64,000 nucleotides of DNA from Cruorifilaria tuberocauda (Eukaryota; Nematoda; Chromadorea; Rhabditida; Onchocercidae): NCBI GenBank assembly GCA_013365365.1, contig JABVXU010000017.1, positions 310,001-374,000 of the forward strand, written 5' to 3'. A program made the translations under genes and the position numbers. Shown here piece after piece: positions 1-15,000 of this stretch. Position 1 is the first letter of the stretch. Each line of letters begins with the position of its first letter. The notes below the pieces were generated by a model. The model saw nothing but the letters and a program-made list of their open reading frames with translations, did not search any database and was not told where the DNA came from.

Positions 1-43
1 TTCCGAGACTTATCGATTTCTGTTTGTCATTTAATTGAAGTAG
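1..43 (-). CDS. vab-10: vab-10 B-type rod exon 24, cut by the window edge
   Basis: After CTCCCATAG the phase-0 frame reads [14 protein letters not shown] to position 1 and continues outside. Only 14 codons are visible; the phase agrees with the previous exon. Confidence 0.7.
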
Positions 44-3000
44 CTATGGGAGCACAAAAGTTGTTAAATTGATGCATAACTAGATGTTAAACATTTTATA
101 ATAAAATGTGAAATAATTGAATTAAAAGAATTAATGAAATTCAAGAATTTAAAATTAAGGAAATAAGAAGCCAATTAACCTTTTCCTTCTCATTAGTATT
201 TTTCAGTAATTCATCACAAGCTCTATTCTGTTCTTCCAATTTTGTAACATTGCGCTCAATCGGTGATAACGAGTCCTACAATTATTTTAAAACAAGGGAG
301 AAATTTTTTTTACACGTTTCTGAAACTTCTTTTTGCTTTAAAAACATAATTAAAAGAAGATAAATTCGAAATATCTCATGCAACAACCATTTGGCCAAAT
401 ATTCAAATTTGTGCGATTAATCAAAAAATCTTTAACGAGAGCTATTCATTCTTTCATTAGCGCTAGCAATATTCGAATGTTTGGCATAATAATAACAGAT
501 TCGTAGATGAAAAAATCTTTTTTATTATCTGCATCACAATGAGAAATCAACATTTAACAGAGAAAAATAACTCCCGCTAAATATCATTTTTGTCATCAAC
601 AATAAAATTTAAAAAAAAAAATCTAAAATCACTTCTTTTTCGATGGATGTAGTAAATGAAATACATCGAAGTGAAAAAGCCAAATCCAAATTTAGTAATT
701 TCATTAGCCTTATTTTATCACTTTAAATTAAAGACTTACTCCATTTACGTTCCGTATTTCAGCACTTAGAGAGCTGATCTTCTGTTTTACCGCATCCAAT
801 ATTTCATCTCTCTTTCTCATTTCATAATGTAAATTTTGGATAATCCTTACCACCTCAGCATAGTCCTCACCCATTTTACGCACTTCATCACGTAATTTTT
901 CGGTTTCCTCACATGTAATAACTCCGTTTATATCTTTCAATGCAGCATGTAATTCTCGTTCTTTCTTGTGCCAGCTATTTTCAAAGTCATCAACAGCTAA
1001 AATTAAGAAGATTGAAAACATTTTTTAACACTGTAATTGATGTATTAGAAAAAGAAGAGTATAAAAATCATACGAACTTCCATCCACATAAAGTAATCCT
1101 AACGACTGAAAATTAAGTCAAATTTTTTAGTATTTTAAAATGCTTACTTTTCAATAAAACTTCTTTTGTAACTGATATGCCATCACTTCTTTTCAAATTT
1201 TCAGCTGTTTCTTTGGCTAAATCTAGCAGATTCTGTGCTTCCTCTTTTTTTCTTGAAAATTGTTTCTGGATATCTCTCTTAAAAAAAACTTCGATATTTT
1301 TAGAAACAAATATTAACGAAACTAGCTTACACCATATATATCTGTATTTCCTGTATCTGAGAATGAGATTCCTTGATATCTTGATGAAAATTAATATAAA
1401 CTCAAACAAATTCCATAAATGGAATCCTACCGATGCTTGTGTCTTCTGCCAAATATTTTTGATATCTTTCAGCAGTGCTTTCAAGTCTCCAGCGGCATTC
1501 TCCACCTCTCTTCCAAGTTTCCTCAGTGACGGTCCACTTGTGATCACTTCTAACTTGTGTAACAGAGTTTCTAACATAGTAATTTCAAGTTCATGCTTGC
1601 CAACTTCTTGCTTCATAGTATCTAACTCAGATATATCACTATCCTAAAACAAGGTAAATATTAAAGTCATATGGAAAAAGATTAATGATTAGTGCTAAAA
1701 GATTGAAAAGACTAATGTCAGAAGTTTACGAAATTTACACAAATAATTACTATTTCTCTCTGTTAGTTCTTATCTTGACAAAGACTAAAAAACTAAAAAT
1801 CTAAAAAATTTTCTGTAATACAAATGATCACTATTTTATAAATGATACGTAAATTAAACGAAAAGAATAAATGTCAAAAGTTTGAAAATTCGGAGGTTTC
1901 ATGATATTTCTAAATAATTTACAACATCCACACTTTCTAAATATTCGAATTTGATAGACCTTGAAAATTTATGGAAATTCAACAAAAAACTAACCTTACT
2001 TCCCGAAATTTCATTCAACCTTAATCGACTCTTTTCTATCTGTAGTGTTAAAGATTTCAATAAGGTTTCCAGTTGATTTACAAGACCAAAAACTCGCTCA
2101 ACATTTGCATGTTTTGTTTTAATTTCTTCTAGCAGTGGATTCCAGAGAGCAGAAAGATTACGGAGGATTTCTTTCTGAATCGAATTCGGTACTTTTCTCA
2201 ACTGTTCCATTAATTTTGCTCTAAAAAATTTGTTACTTTAAAATCTAGGAAAATTTCATTTGAAATGTTTAGTATACCTAAAACTGACAAACTCTCATAT
2301 AATTATTCTATGAAATCCATATTAACTATGGTTGCGATGGACAAAGTCTAATTCGTACCGGCCAATTTATGCCCAATTTCAACAACATCCATAATTATCA
2401 CGAAGAAGCAATCATAGCGAGATTTAAATTAAAAATTTTCATAATTTTTGCCAAAATATCTCACATTTTAGTAAATTCGATCTCAAAAAGCGATCATTCA
2501 AAAATTTATAAAATCATAAACCTTAAAAAGGTAATGTCGCCCTCTTTATCTAACACAGTACTGTAAATTTTCTCAATTACTGCTCGCTGTTCATCGAGTT
2601 CCGTGGAAATCACTGATAAAGGACCAAAATCAGAAAGCTGCTCCTTCATATCTTCTATCCATTTGATTGCTCTTTCGGCTTCCATGATTGTTTGGCCTTC
2701 TTCATCTTTTGTATTTGCTGCTGCTGTTTTCATGCTTTCTATAATTGGAAATTTGCAACAATTCATCAGCAATCCAGTGAAAAAATGATATTTAATATAA
2801 CTTAAATTCAAACTCAAATCATCAGCAAAAACGAAAAATGATTAAAATGAAAAGTTTCGGTAAAAAAAAGAGCTATCCTTGATGTATTTTAATAATTTCA
2901 CTGGAACTAATTGCATTTACAAAACTGCTATAAGCAAATAGAATATGAGAATTTCTAAACAAAAGAAGTTGAAATAAATAATGATTGTCGTAAGAATACT

Positions 3001-6000
3001 TACAATAGCTGATGTTGTAACATACTTTCTTAAATCAATACTTACCAATTTTTTTATCTAATTCTTGAGCAGTTTGTATCGTTGCGCTTAATTGCTCACG
3101 TACAACTGTTTGTAAGCCATGATCTTGCGTAATTTCGCAAATTAAATTTACAAGCTCATTCAATTCCTCTAACTGCGAATATATCTCGGATAATCGTATG
3201 TTTGATGCACTCAGGACTTTTAATTGTTCATCAGCATCATTTTTAGACATTAGTGGAGAACGACTAATTTGTTCAATTTCTTCCGCAATACCAATTAACT
3301 GGATTCTTAAAATATGCATCAAAAGTTTGTTTTTTGTTGTCTTAAATATTTTCAAAATTGCCAGATTTTTGGATTTAAAAAAGTGAGCAAATCATAAGTC
3401 ATCAATTTTCACCAAGTCGACTATATATATTTATTAAAAAATTTCTGGTAATCTAAACAGTAAAATTTATTTTAAGATTACAGAATGAATAAAAAATGAG
3501 GAATTAGAAAGTTTTACTTCACATCACGTTGTTTGTTAGAAAAATTCGATCCAAGTTCTTTAACCCTCTGAAAAGTGACTTTCTTCTTTTCCAGTTCATC
3601 ATGAAATGAAACCCACCGGCGGTTTAATGCATCCATCTAAAAAGAGAAAAGAACTTTAAACTATCAGTTAAAATTCCTTTTAAATTGCTATTCATTTTTC
3701 TCTTTTTAAAAAAAATGCTCACTTACCTCCACGACAATCTGTTGAGTGCTTCCTGGAGTTGCACTTTTGGCCACTAAATTATGGGCCAATTCATTTACTT
3801 TATTTTGTGCTGCACTTTGATCCTTCAACTCACTTCGAAGTAACTGTAAACCAATAACATTAATGATATTTAGCAAAAGAGAAACAAAGAGATAAACAAG
3901 AAAGAAAGAAAGAAATACCTCAATTTGAATAAGTTGATTGTCTATAACTTTAGCATCAACATTGACAGTTCCAATAGCTGATATCATTCGTTCCTTTTGT
4001 GTTAACCATTTATCAAGATTTATTTTCCCTTCAAATATTACTATCATAAAATTAGTATTTTGAATACAATGAACTTCGAAATAAATTTCAAATTCTTTGA
4101 GTTCTACAAAAAAAAGGGAAATCTTACCTTCTAACAGTAGCTCTGCACACTCATTCCATTCTTTCAACGTTAATACTGCTTGGTTCAATTTCTCCCAATC
4201 AGTTTCAAGCGCTTTCTGAGATTTTACAATATAGGAAATTCCCGGGATAGATGATTCACTTGTCAATAAACGTGCTTTACTTTGAATTTCATCCATTTCC
4301 AATTGTTTCTCTTTCATAAGAACTTCTTCCAGCCGTTTTATTTTTGCAATATTTGTTCGAATAATTTCGTTAACAAATGACGCAGGATATTCCGTGTTCT
4401 ATAAGAAAAAAGTAATTTCATAAAATAAAAACTTCATATAGAATATTATATTGTCGACCCGATTCTAATATAATCTGTTCATGTAATTTATCTTGGGCTA
4501 ATAATATACAACAGTATTTTCTTCTGAAATCAAACTAGTCAGGCTCGATAAAGTCCACAAAGTACAATATATTTCCCATCAAAACTTTATGGAATCTTAA
4601 ATTAAATAGATACTACTAAATTAAAGTTCATATATATTTCCGGATTAAAGAATTAAATCAGTTGTTTATCTAATCTTATATTTTATATTTTAACATTCTT
4701 CTAGGAATACATTTCTACAAAAAAAAATTCTAACAAGAAATTAAAACTAAATAAAATCCAATTTCAGTGGACATATCCAAAATATCTCAAAACCTCACTA
4801 TTTTGAAGAAAAAGAAACTAACCAATCGTTTATTTTCGCTATTGATCCAACAGGCAAGACTGTCTCTTTGTAAATCCCAATCGGATAATTTTCCACTATC
4901 AGTACTAATTTTTTCATCCTTCAATCGTAGAAATGAACCTAAAGCAGTATATCTTTGTTGCAAAGGTGGAATTTCACGCATTATTCTCTGAGCTTCTTCC
5001 GATTGTCCAACACTTCCCTTCATCTTTATACTGAAAAGAATAAAAAATGCTGTAAACTGATTGACTGAAATAATAAGTGAAGCATTATTAGCACTATATG
5101 AGTCCCTAAAATAAATAGATATGGAAATTTTCATCAGGCCGAAAGAACCATTCTAGATATTTTAACAAGAAATAAATTGTATAAAACAAAATGGCTTTTT
5201 TAAAAAGGTTATGTGTAATCGTAATAAACACATAATACATTATTTCCAACCATATTCCAACCATCCAACCATATATAACCATATATGTAAATATTGTGTT
5301 TATTCTCATTCTATTGTAATATTATTATAATTCAGAATTTTTACCATGCTAAGCATCATAGGAATTACAAAAAAATCACCTAATTACAAATATATCGATT
5401 TCAACAACATGTTAAGCTATTTTATACGTGGATAAGTTTGAACTTCACATAGAACTATAAATTAATTGGATTTCAAAAAGTTACAACCTAGCAATGGTTT
5501 CAATTTCAACCAGTTTCGAAACAGCATCAGTCAGTGTTTCAAATTCAGAGCGACAATTCTGATACTCTGTTTGTAATTGCTGACAAGTTGAACGTTGTTT
5601 AGCCAAGTCTACGGGGTTTAATGAACACTTTTCCAAAACTGCAAACATTTTTTCTCGAAAAATATTAATATGACTGATGACTCATAAACACTGATTAGAA
5701 TGTAACTGCGAAACCCCAATGGAAATTTATCTATAATACCGCTATACGAATAAAAACCATCTGTCTTAGTACCGAGATAATGAATGGTGACTAGATAAAA
5801 GAAAAATAGGACTTTTGAAATATAAGTTGTACAGTAAAAAGAGATGCCGAAAAAAAAATCTTATTTTGCTGATAAAAGTAATATTTTTTTGAAAGTATAA
5901 ATCGATTACTTCGAGCTTTTGTTTCCAAATCTTCAAGATTTGCAGCAAGTTTGCTTTTCACTTCATTAGATGTTTTACACAGTCTTTCGATGTCACTTCC

Positions 6001-9000
6001 GTGATTGATAAGTTCCTTAATTCGTGAAACAAATTTTCTAATTGCATTATTTGTATCAGAAACCTATAATGAATAACTTAATTACAGATAGAACTATGAA
6101 ATAAACCAACAGTAGATCATAGTTTGAAAACTTCATTGAAGAAAGATGAAAATAGTAAGAACGAAATATTAAAAGTTTCCGTTAATTAAAAAATTAAAAA
6201 CATTAAAATACTGATAATCTGTACTAAAAATCATGCTAACTAGCAGTGACATTAAAACAATTTTGATAATGAAATGTGAAGGGACGAACATTCTTCTCCA
6301 AACAATTATCATCGATAATGTTTGGTACGGTGCGAATCCATCTGCACTTCCTTTCCATTTCTTTCCACTCAACCTCCGCTAAATGCTTCAATTCATTGAA
6401 GATCTCACTTAATGTATTTAAATCAACCAATGAAATATTCGATAATTTCTCGTTTAATACCGATAACTTCTCGGTAATCGATACTTCCACATTATTGAAA
6501 TCGATTAGAGCTGTGGAGAGTTCAACAATGTTATTAGCATGAGCCTATAAATAAATATTCTAAAAAAATATTCTGAATAAGTAACTGAAATTTCGATTTT
6601 TTCCATAAATAGAATCGCTAGTTGAATAAGCTGTGCTTATATGCTTAAAACTCATTTAGAAAAATGGGAAAATTGTAAAGATATGCACTTTTAAAATAGC
6701 AAACAGTGTTGCGAATTTTTCCTGAGCATCGTTGCAGTCCTTCAACATCTGTCGGCTAGCTACTGAATTCGGATTAGCTGCTGTTATTTTCTGAGCATCT
6801 GCTTGCAATTCGACAAGAATCTTTTGACGTGACAAGATCTCATGTTGTCGTAACTCATTCTGATGCCTCTAAAATAAATGATTGTGAAATTCGCTTATTA
6901 ATCTTTTTGAATATTTTCTGCCTTTTTACCGAAAAAAATTTCGAAACTATATTTAACATTAATTGTAATTTGATTATGATGAATATTTCAAAGAACAAAC
7001 CAATTCAATAAGCTTGTCCACATGTAGAGGTAATGAAACAGGCTCTGAGTATCGTTTATTTTCATCAGCCAACCAGCTCATTATGTTCATCATTCCTTCT
7101 CGAATTCCCTTGGTTTTCGTCAACTTACTTCTCCATGAATCAATGCTTTCTTCAATTCTTTTTCTAGCACGAATTTGTCTAAAAGTTCATTCAATTGAAT
7201 AATAGTTATTATAAAAATATTTGTAAAAATTCAAGAAACTTAAAAAAAATCCCTTCAAATTAATGAACTCAATAAATTAACCATAAAACAAAATTAATTT
7301 TCCTACACTAATAAAGCTGTTATTATTCACTATATTTATAATTACATTGCCGTCGAAATGATAACATCAGAACAGAGTTACAAATCAAAACAGTTTATTA
7401 CTGTTATACGAAAATGTTTACGATCGAACCCATCAAGTTAAATAAAAATTTCTGGCAACACTCGCAACAAAAATTATCGAAATCGTAAATGATAGACTGT
7501 ATAAATTGTAGACCTTCTTGTTAGTTCGTCAATATGGCGCTGATTTTCACGTGAGATACGTTCATGGGCATCGGTGCCCGCAAGTGCATTATTAAAATCA
7601 ATAGCGGATCGCGCAACCGTTTCAATCTTCCCCGTCTGTTCAAATGAGATATGCTGCAGTGTTTCTAGTTCCGATAACCTGAACAATTTCCACTCTTCAA
7701 ATGACTTATTTTTAAATGCTGAAAATCAGCTTGGTTTTGAATGATATTTGATTTTCAAATGTTATCCTTGTTATCACAGAATTATTTTCTGAGGTGAAGG
7801 TACAGATTCATAAGATCTTCAAGCAGTTTTAAATGCTTCCATACTGAGATTCACAGATGTTAAATTATAATAAAGTGAGAACGAAGATCACCGTAGAATT
7901 TCTAATCAACTTTTAAAGCACTTCCATCCACTTGATAAAAATGAATCGGTGGATCGTTGAATCCTTGCTTGGATCAGTGTTAATGATAAGAATCATAATG
8001 AATCATAGAGATTCCCACTTTTCGATGAATAAAATCCTCATCTCCAGGCAAAGCAACCCAACCCACTTTACCCCAGTCACGAAATTCGAACTCATGATCT
8101 ACCATCGACAAGCGCGCAAGCTAATCAATGCGCTATTTATCCGACCTGCGACACTTCAAATTAAACCATAATGAATACTGAATGAGGTACGATGATTATT
8201 CTCGTAATTAAATTTAATCAAGCAATCTTGTCAGGGGATATAAGAAACATTGTGAAATTTTGCAGAAAGCAAAGTAATCAAAATGATACGTACAAGTGAC
8301 AGCTTGCAAAAAATAATTCCTTTGTTTTTTTGGTATTGAATACTTGAATACTCTCATAACTACAATATTTTTCCAAAATACAAAATAATTTAAAATCTGA
8401 ATTGTATTTGCAGGAAAAAATTTACACTACTATTCAATTGGTGCTTTCCACCACAAAGAAATTTTCCATTTTTCAGCTTTTTGTTTTGATTTTTGAGAAT
8501 GAAAAAATTTTACGTAAAATTTCTAACTAAATAACTCTTTTCATTATTCGAAATTCCTAAGATATGTCGTCTTTTTGCATCATTCAGGTATGTCGCACTG
8601 AACAATAACAAAGTACACGAAAAAATGTGTTCAGAAGATTCGCTAACTTAGTCCACAAATACCACCTCATTTACTAGCAAGAGTGTTAGAAAATTAAAGT
8701 ATTTGCTAATTAAAGTAAATTTGCTATTAAGGTAAAGTAAGTTACTATATGTTTAAAACTTCCTCCTAGTAGATATCATACTTTCTTTAGATGGGAAAAT
8801 ACGTTCCTCTATGAAAACTGTAAACAATAAAGTTCTAACACTTGAAAGTAAAAAGAAATTTCTTAATTTGATAAAGAGGCATTGAAATATGATCGAGATA
8901 AGCACTTACAACTGAGACATGAGAGAGCTGCTATCCATAGTATCTGTGCTATGCAAAATGTTTTCCATTTCAGAAATTTTTCGTTCTAAAGTTACGATTG

Positions 9001-12000
9001 ATTCGTCTAAACTTTCTGCATTTTGTATATACGCCATTGAGAGTGATTTTAATTGACTCAAATATGCGGATAACTCATAACAATTTTGACGCAGAATATC
9101 GTAATCAGCCTACAAAAACAACTCATATTTATATAAACGTAAAGCTAACAGCAGGAGCATGATAATGTAATTCGATAAAGCTTTATATGCGTGAACATGT
9201 GTTTAAAAAATAAAATAATCATAAAATTAATCTCTACTTACCTGTAACTTACAGATAGTACCCGCTAATTCATGTGCATCTATAGGCGGAAATTGAACAC
9301 TGGGATATCGTGAACGCATTTCGATTACATAACTGTCAATTTCGGATTGTATCCGTGTGAATAACGTAGATACATCTTTCAAACGTCCTTTTGCAGCTAT
9401 TACTTCATCCAACACTGCCTAAACATTCAGTGGATTTAGCTAAAAAACTTTGGTACACATCATTTTAGAGCTACCTAGCATCTTTCATTGGTCTTACAGT
9501 AATTTTGCGATTTGAAACTTCAAAGAAATTACAAAATTTAGTTTAATAACCAATGTAACTTACTTTAGCTTTTTGATGTGACTCGTGAAGTACCTGTGGA
9601 TCACCACTTTCTGCCTTGATAATGGTTAATTCTCTGGTTTTTTCATCCAACAATGAATGCAGCAGACTTGACTCGGTTGAGAATTCCAGTAACAGTTTTG
9701 TTAAAATATTTAATCTTAATAAGAACAAATCAAAAGTGAGCAACGCATGAAAGATTCCAATACTAACTTATATTATTTGATTTGACCTGATTTCCAAATA
9801 GGATAAATTCATCTTAAGACATACTCAGATTCATCGTTTTATTTAAAAAGCCTAATAACTTCATATCTTAATTGCTTAACTGCTATTTATTTAAACATTG
9901 TAACTTTATTTACCTTGGTAAAATAACATTGGTATGCTGCAAAAGTAGATTGTAATTCGTTTCAAGTTTGTTTTGATGCTCTTTTAAACTGTGAAATTGA
10001 TCCGGTGTGAGAAATTCTGCGCCTTCAGTACATAAGCGATCTGTTTCTTCGATACTTTCTTGTACTTTTGATGCATACATCAACAACTCAGCTCTCGTTT
10101 CCTTAAAAAATGAATAAAGAATACTTTGCTACGAGGTTAATTATGAACTGTTACTGAATTCCCTGGAACAATAACAGATCTACGAAAAAGAACTATATTT
10201 CTGAGATGAACAAATATCTAGCTTACAATTACATCTTATCAAGTTCAATTTATGGGAAACTGTAACTGTTGAATTGAAGTTACAGAAACCTGCATTCGAT
10301 TAAAAGCTGACGATGCATCTTTCAGTGAAGTGACCAACCAGAAGTTTTCCGAAATTCCTGTACTTATTGTACCAAATCTGTCCAGAATTTCCGATATTTT
10401 TATTTGTCTTTCGGTACATTCACTATGTAAGTCTTCCTGGAAATTAATATTTATGAATAACTGTTTACTATTTATTGCTTGAATTCTTTTTTGCCACCAA
10501 TTCTCTTTTGCCTTTAATTTACATTTAAAATCTAATTATTAATTTTAATTTAATTGCCAAAACTGCCTCAAATTTGAAATATAGAAAACCTATTATTTCA
10601 AAGCGGCATAAGTATGCGTTACTTCCAAACACTGTATTGCTGATTAACTGATGCAATTACACAGCAATGAAGTAAGCTTGCAACTGGTTATTTCAATTTT
10701 TTGAATACTAGAAGCATGACAGGTATAATATAATGGATATTACTACCAATAGATATAATTTCTATAAATACTTTCCACTCATCCAAAACAGCAATTAATT
10801 CATTTCAATATTCATTTCACTTTTTTACTGATTTAGATGTCGATAAAATTCATTAACCTTGTTTGTTAAAAAACTAATTTATGAGCAAAATCACAATTCA
10901 AATTTCAATTCCTCATAAGTGAGAAACTATCATTCAAAAATTCATGAAAAATTCCTTTCTTAATCAGTAGCATGAGATATTACTATAACCCGAATGTAAT
11001 TTGATAATTTTACATTGGAAAAATCCTCAAGCATTCCCCAGAAAGCAAATCCTTATTCATTTACGTCGATGGATTTTTTGATCCTTTCGAAAGGGTTGCA
11101 ATTAAAGACACACTGAAGAGATCAGTACTACGAGTTCGATGGAATAACTTTTTCTCAAAAATGAGTTAAATGAACTCATTCTTTACAATATTGCATAATC
11201 AATGAATAACATCTAAATCTTTCCTTATTATTAACCCTTGAAAATGAGTTTCACAATTTTAGTTTGTTATTTTTCTTGTATTGTTGAATGATCAATTTTA
11301 AATTCATGATATAAATCATGACACCTTTCTACATTATTTATAGGAATTGTATTGGAAGCTAATTTAGTCATACGGAAAAAAATGTTTAATAGGCATGAAT
11401 TATGGGAATGCTTTCAGATGGTTTTCCTTCTGTAGAGTTCTCTGTACATATGTCTCCATTTCTATCACTCAATAGTAATAGTAAGCTTCTATGTGAGCAC
11501 ATATTCATATAATTTCAAAGCGAAAGAAAAATCACTGAAATATCTCATTGAACTAGAAAGATTAGTATCATTTGATTAATGATTTAATAACTCAAAAAGT
11601 GATCTAAAAATCAACTGATCCTTGAAATCCCCCAAAAAATTTTAGATGGAATTATACTTCATACTATTACTTGCTTCTTTTGAGATGAAATTAAAAATTG
11701 TTTCAAAATCAGTGTGAAATAATGATTTTTGCTTATGTACCCGCAACACTGTTCCAATAGAAAGATTTCAAAAAATGTTTACGTTAAATTTGCAAATTGT
11801 ACAACCGTTATCATCATTTTTCCATCAGCATTTCAAACTACACTTCACATGCCATTACTTCATACTTTGCGTGAAAAAAAAAATTATGTACAAAGACAAA
11901 TTCTCGGAAAGGGAAGAAATGTTACGAAGTTGATTTGAGTTCGAAATAAAAGATGACAACATGAATAGCGAATGTTTCTAATTTCAAAAGTATCCGTATT

Positions 12001-15000
12001 TTATTTCGGAAAGAATACAAACTTGTAAACGGAAAGAGCAAGAGGGATGGGTAAACAAAATAGATTATTAACCATTCAATCCAATTATTCAGATCAGAGA
12101 ATGCGATAAAAGAGGCCTGCTAGCTATGGTACAGTTATCTGTTTTGTTTTTTTAATAATCATCATATATTTTTTTCACTTGAAAATAAAGAAGTAATAAA
12201 GGACTGATAAAATGTTCAAAATACTGGCAGTGAATAACGTCCCATTTCACTATTCCGTGGAAAAGACAAACGATGACAAAATGATATGCAAATGAGGAAT
12301 GGGAAATGATTCAAATAAAAAAAAATGTACTGTTTAGATAATGAATGTTTCATTTTAATTGGAACAATCAATGGTACTGTGCTTTCATATTTATACAATC
12401 CTTTAATTTAATTTAGAAAAAAAAGCTGAAATTTAATATTACCTAAATTTTCATACAGTCAAATTGAACGCTGTAAGTATCCTCCTTCAAGCTGAAATTT
12501 TCGAAACTAAATTTTAAACTAAATGTAAATGTAAATCAGTTGTCTATTCATTGCAAACTTATCAGAATAACAAGAAAAAGATGCCATTTTGAAGTCAAAA
12601 AAATCGAAACTACAGCAATTTTATCGTCATGAAGGAGACAAATTTAATAGAAAGTATTATTAGTATGAATGAGTATGATGATAAGAGCACACCAAAAGAT
12701 ATGTCTCAAATAACAATTGAAAGATATTTATTTATCAAAAATGAATAGGCAAAAATTATGTTAAAAATACTGAAGTTAGAAACTCTGATCGTAACTTATA
12801 TTCCGAAAAGCTTCTTAAAATGGAGTTAAAACTACGTTTTTAAGCAAGAAGACGAGAAGTATTTAAAAAAAGCTAGGAGAGGGCACATCAAAAGATCAAC
12901 AAAACCAGGTAATTAATTAGTAAGGGGAAGTTCGCATCGTTGTGGATGATGTTGATGACGTATAAGTTGTGTAGGGCGCAAGTGGATCAGTAGTAGTTGT
13001 TTGTCGCAATTCAGATGGCTGACCACGCCAACTAACAGTTTTTGTGTAAACTTTGACGCCGGATTCTGAAGGACTGACGTTGACAGATTCAATTAATGGT
13101 ATCTGTCCCGAATCCTCGATACAGATATTCAACGTTTCCATCATTCGTTTGGCTGCATCGGGGGTCATCATTTTCATGTGTAATGCTCGCGGAATTGAAT
13201 ATCGGCGACCGCTTGCTGGATGAACAATGTCACCAGTGATAACATCCAGGAGACCACTTTCTGCCGCCTCACGAATTGAAACTCGTGCATTACTTTCCGG
13301 ATGTTCGATAACTTTTTCCTCAACATCAAAACCACATCTTCGTAGATTATCTAGAAACTCGTGTTGCAAATCAGCCATAGCTTGAGGATCATCAATTAGG
13401 CTTTTTCCTCTACTTCCTCGTGATGCTTCTGAGCTAGATCTAACTCGACGTGAAAACCCGGGTTCAGAACGATGAGGTGACGAAAGCTTTCCGATTACTA
13501 TTTCCTCTCTATAACGTGGCGTTTCACTTCCGATTTTCCGTTCATCGACTGACTCCAACTTGAACCTGTAACCTTCAGCATCACGAAGTTTCACAGCTTC
13601 TGTAACCGATTGAGCAGCTTGCATAGGAGACGCAATCAAAGCGATTAGACCTTTTGCTACAGCATCTTTAAGTGTAATTTTGACTCCTGTACGTCTGTGG
13701 ATATATCTGCCATCTGAATCAATAAGCCCCTGATTCAGTGCTTCCTTTACTGTCATTGTATGACTCGATTCTAGATCATGCAATAACGAATCACCATCAA
13801 TAATATCACGATCAACAGCGGATTTGAAGGTCAAGTAAAGACCTGATTTCTTATCCCGTACTCGCCCGGAAATCTCGTCGAATTCTTCCGTTGACAATAT
13901 ATTTGCCAGATTTCGCTCATTTGAGTCTTCCTGAGCTTCAACATTACCCGTATCAATGTATCCTTCTTCAATTGCTTGATTAATTGACATCTGCCTTCCC
14001 GAATCAGAATCAGTAAATCGATTTTGTGCAACATCAATCATACCTTTGCTCAATGCTTCAGCGAATGTCATTTTATCAATACGTTTCAGTTTCTCACCAA
14101 TGAATAATGGTATTTTACCTTCTGCGGTAGCACGTGAGACAGGAACAATAATTTGTTCGTCAAATTGAATAGTTTTATTTCTTGGATCCACTAGCTTATT
14201 TTGAACAGCCTCAATCAGATTAAGTTTTCTTTTTGTACGATAATCCAACAGAAATGGTTCTGTAATAGCTTTAAAAGTTTCAGCATCAATTAAACCTTTA
14301 TTAGAAGCATCTTTCAGCGTTATTACCTCTTTCGTAATGATATTTGAATATTGTCCTGTATTAGCATCAATAAGACCTTCAGTAAGAGCGGTTAGAACTG
14401 GTACTCCATATCCTTTTGTAGGATCGTAAACTCCTTCCATCGTGAGACTTGTATATACCGGTTTCATAATATCTAACCAAGCTAATTTCTCATTCGTGAA
14501 TGGATTTTTTACTTCACCGGTTCTCGGATTTATAATACCAAGTTCTATTGCCCTTCGTACTGATATCCTTTCTCCATTTACTGGATGTGATACACCTTTT
14601 GGTAATGTTTCCGATAAAGTAACATCCACAAGACCCATATTTGCTGCTTGTGCTAATGTTAGAGCATCACCTGTCTTCGGATTGAGATAAGTTAAACTTT
14701 GCAAATCAATTAACTTTGCTCGAACAGCATCCTCCAAGCTTAACTTTTCATCACGAGCATCAACTACACCTCTTGTGACAGCATTCTGAATATTTGATCT
14801 AAAAACTGAATATGTCTTCGTCATTTGCTTTCCTTTTTTATCAATACGTGCGATACCAATTCGTTGTGCATCTTGCAATGACATCACACGACCATTTCTT
14901 TTATCTCTTATCTTATCAATACCAACAAATTCAGCATGTGGTTCCAACTGAATAGATTGCATTTGCGCAGTACTTTTTACAACTGTCTTAGCTTCAGTCA

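Noticed and set aside
1177..1647. Long plus-strand open frame opposite the rod exons
   Set aside because: Antisense shadow of two vab-10 exons; it has no splice logic or homology of its own.
5766..5948. Open frame overlapping an intron and the start of rod exon 10
   Set aside because: Wrong frame relative to the phase-consistent exon at 5910-6063.
14442..14690. Plus-strand open frames within the plakin-repeat exon
   Set aside because: Antisense shadows of a strongly supported coding exon.
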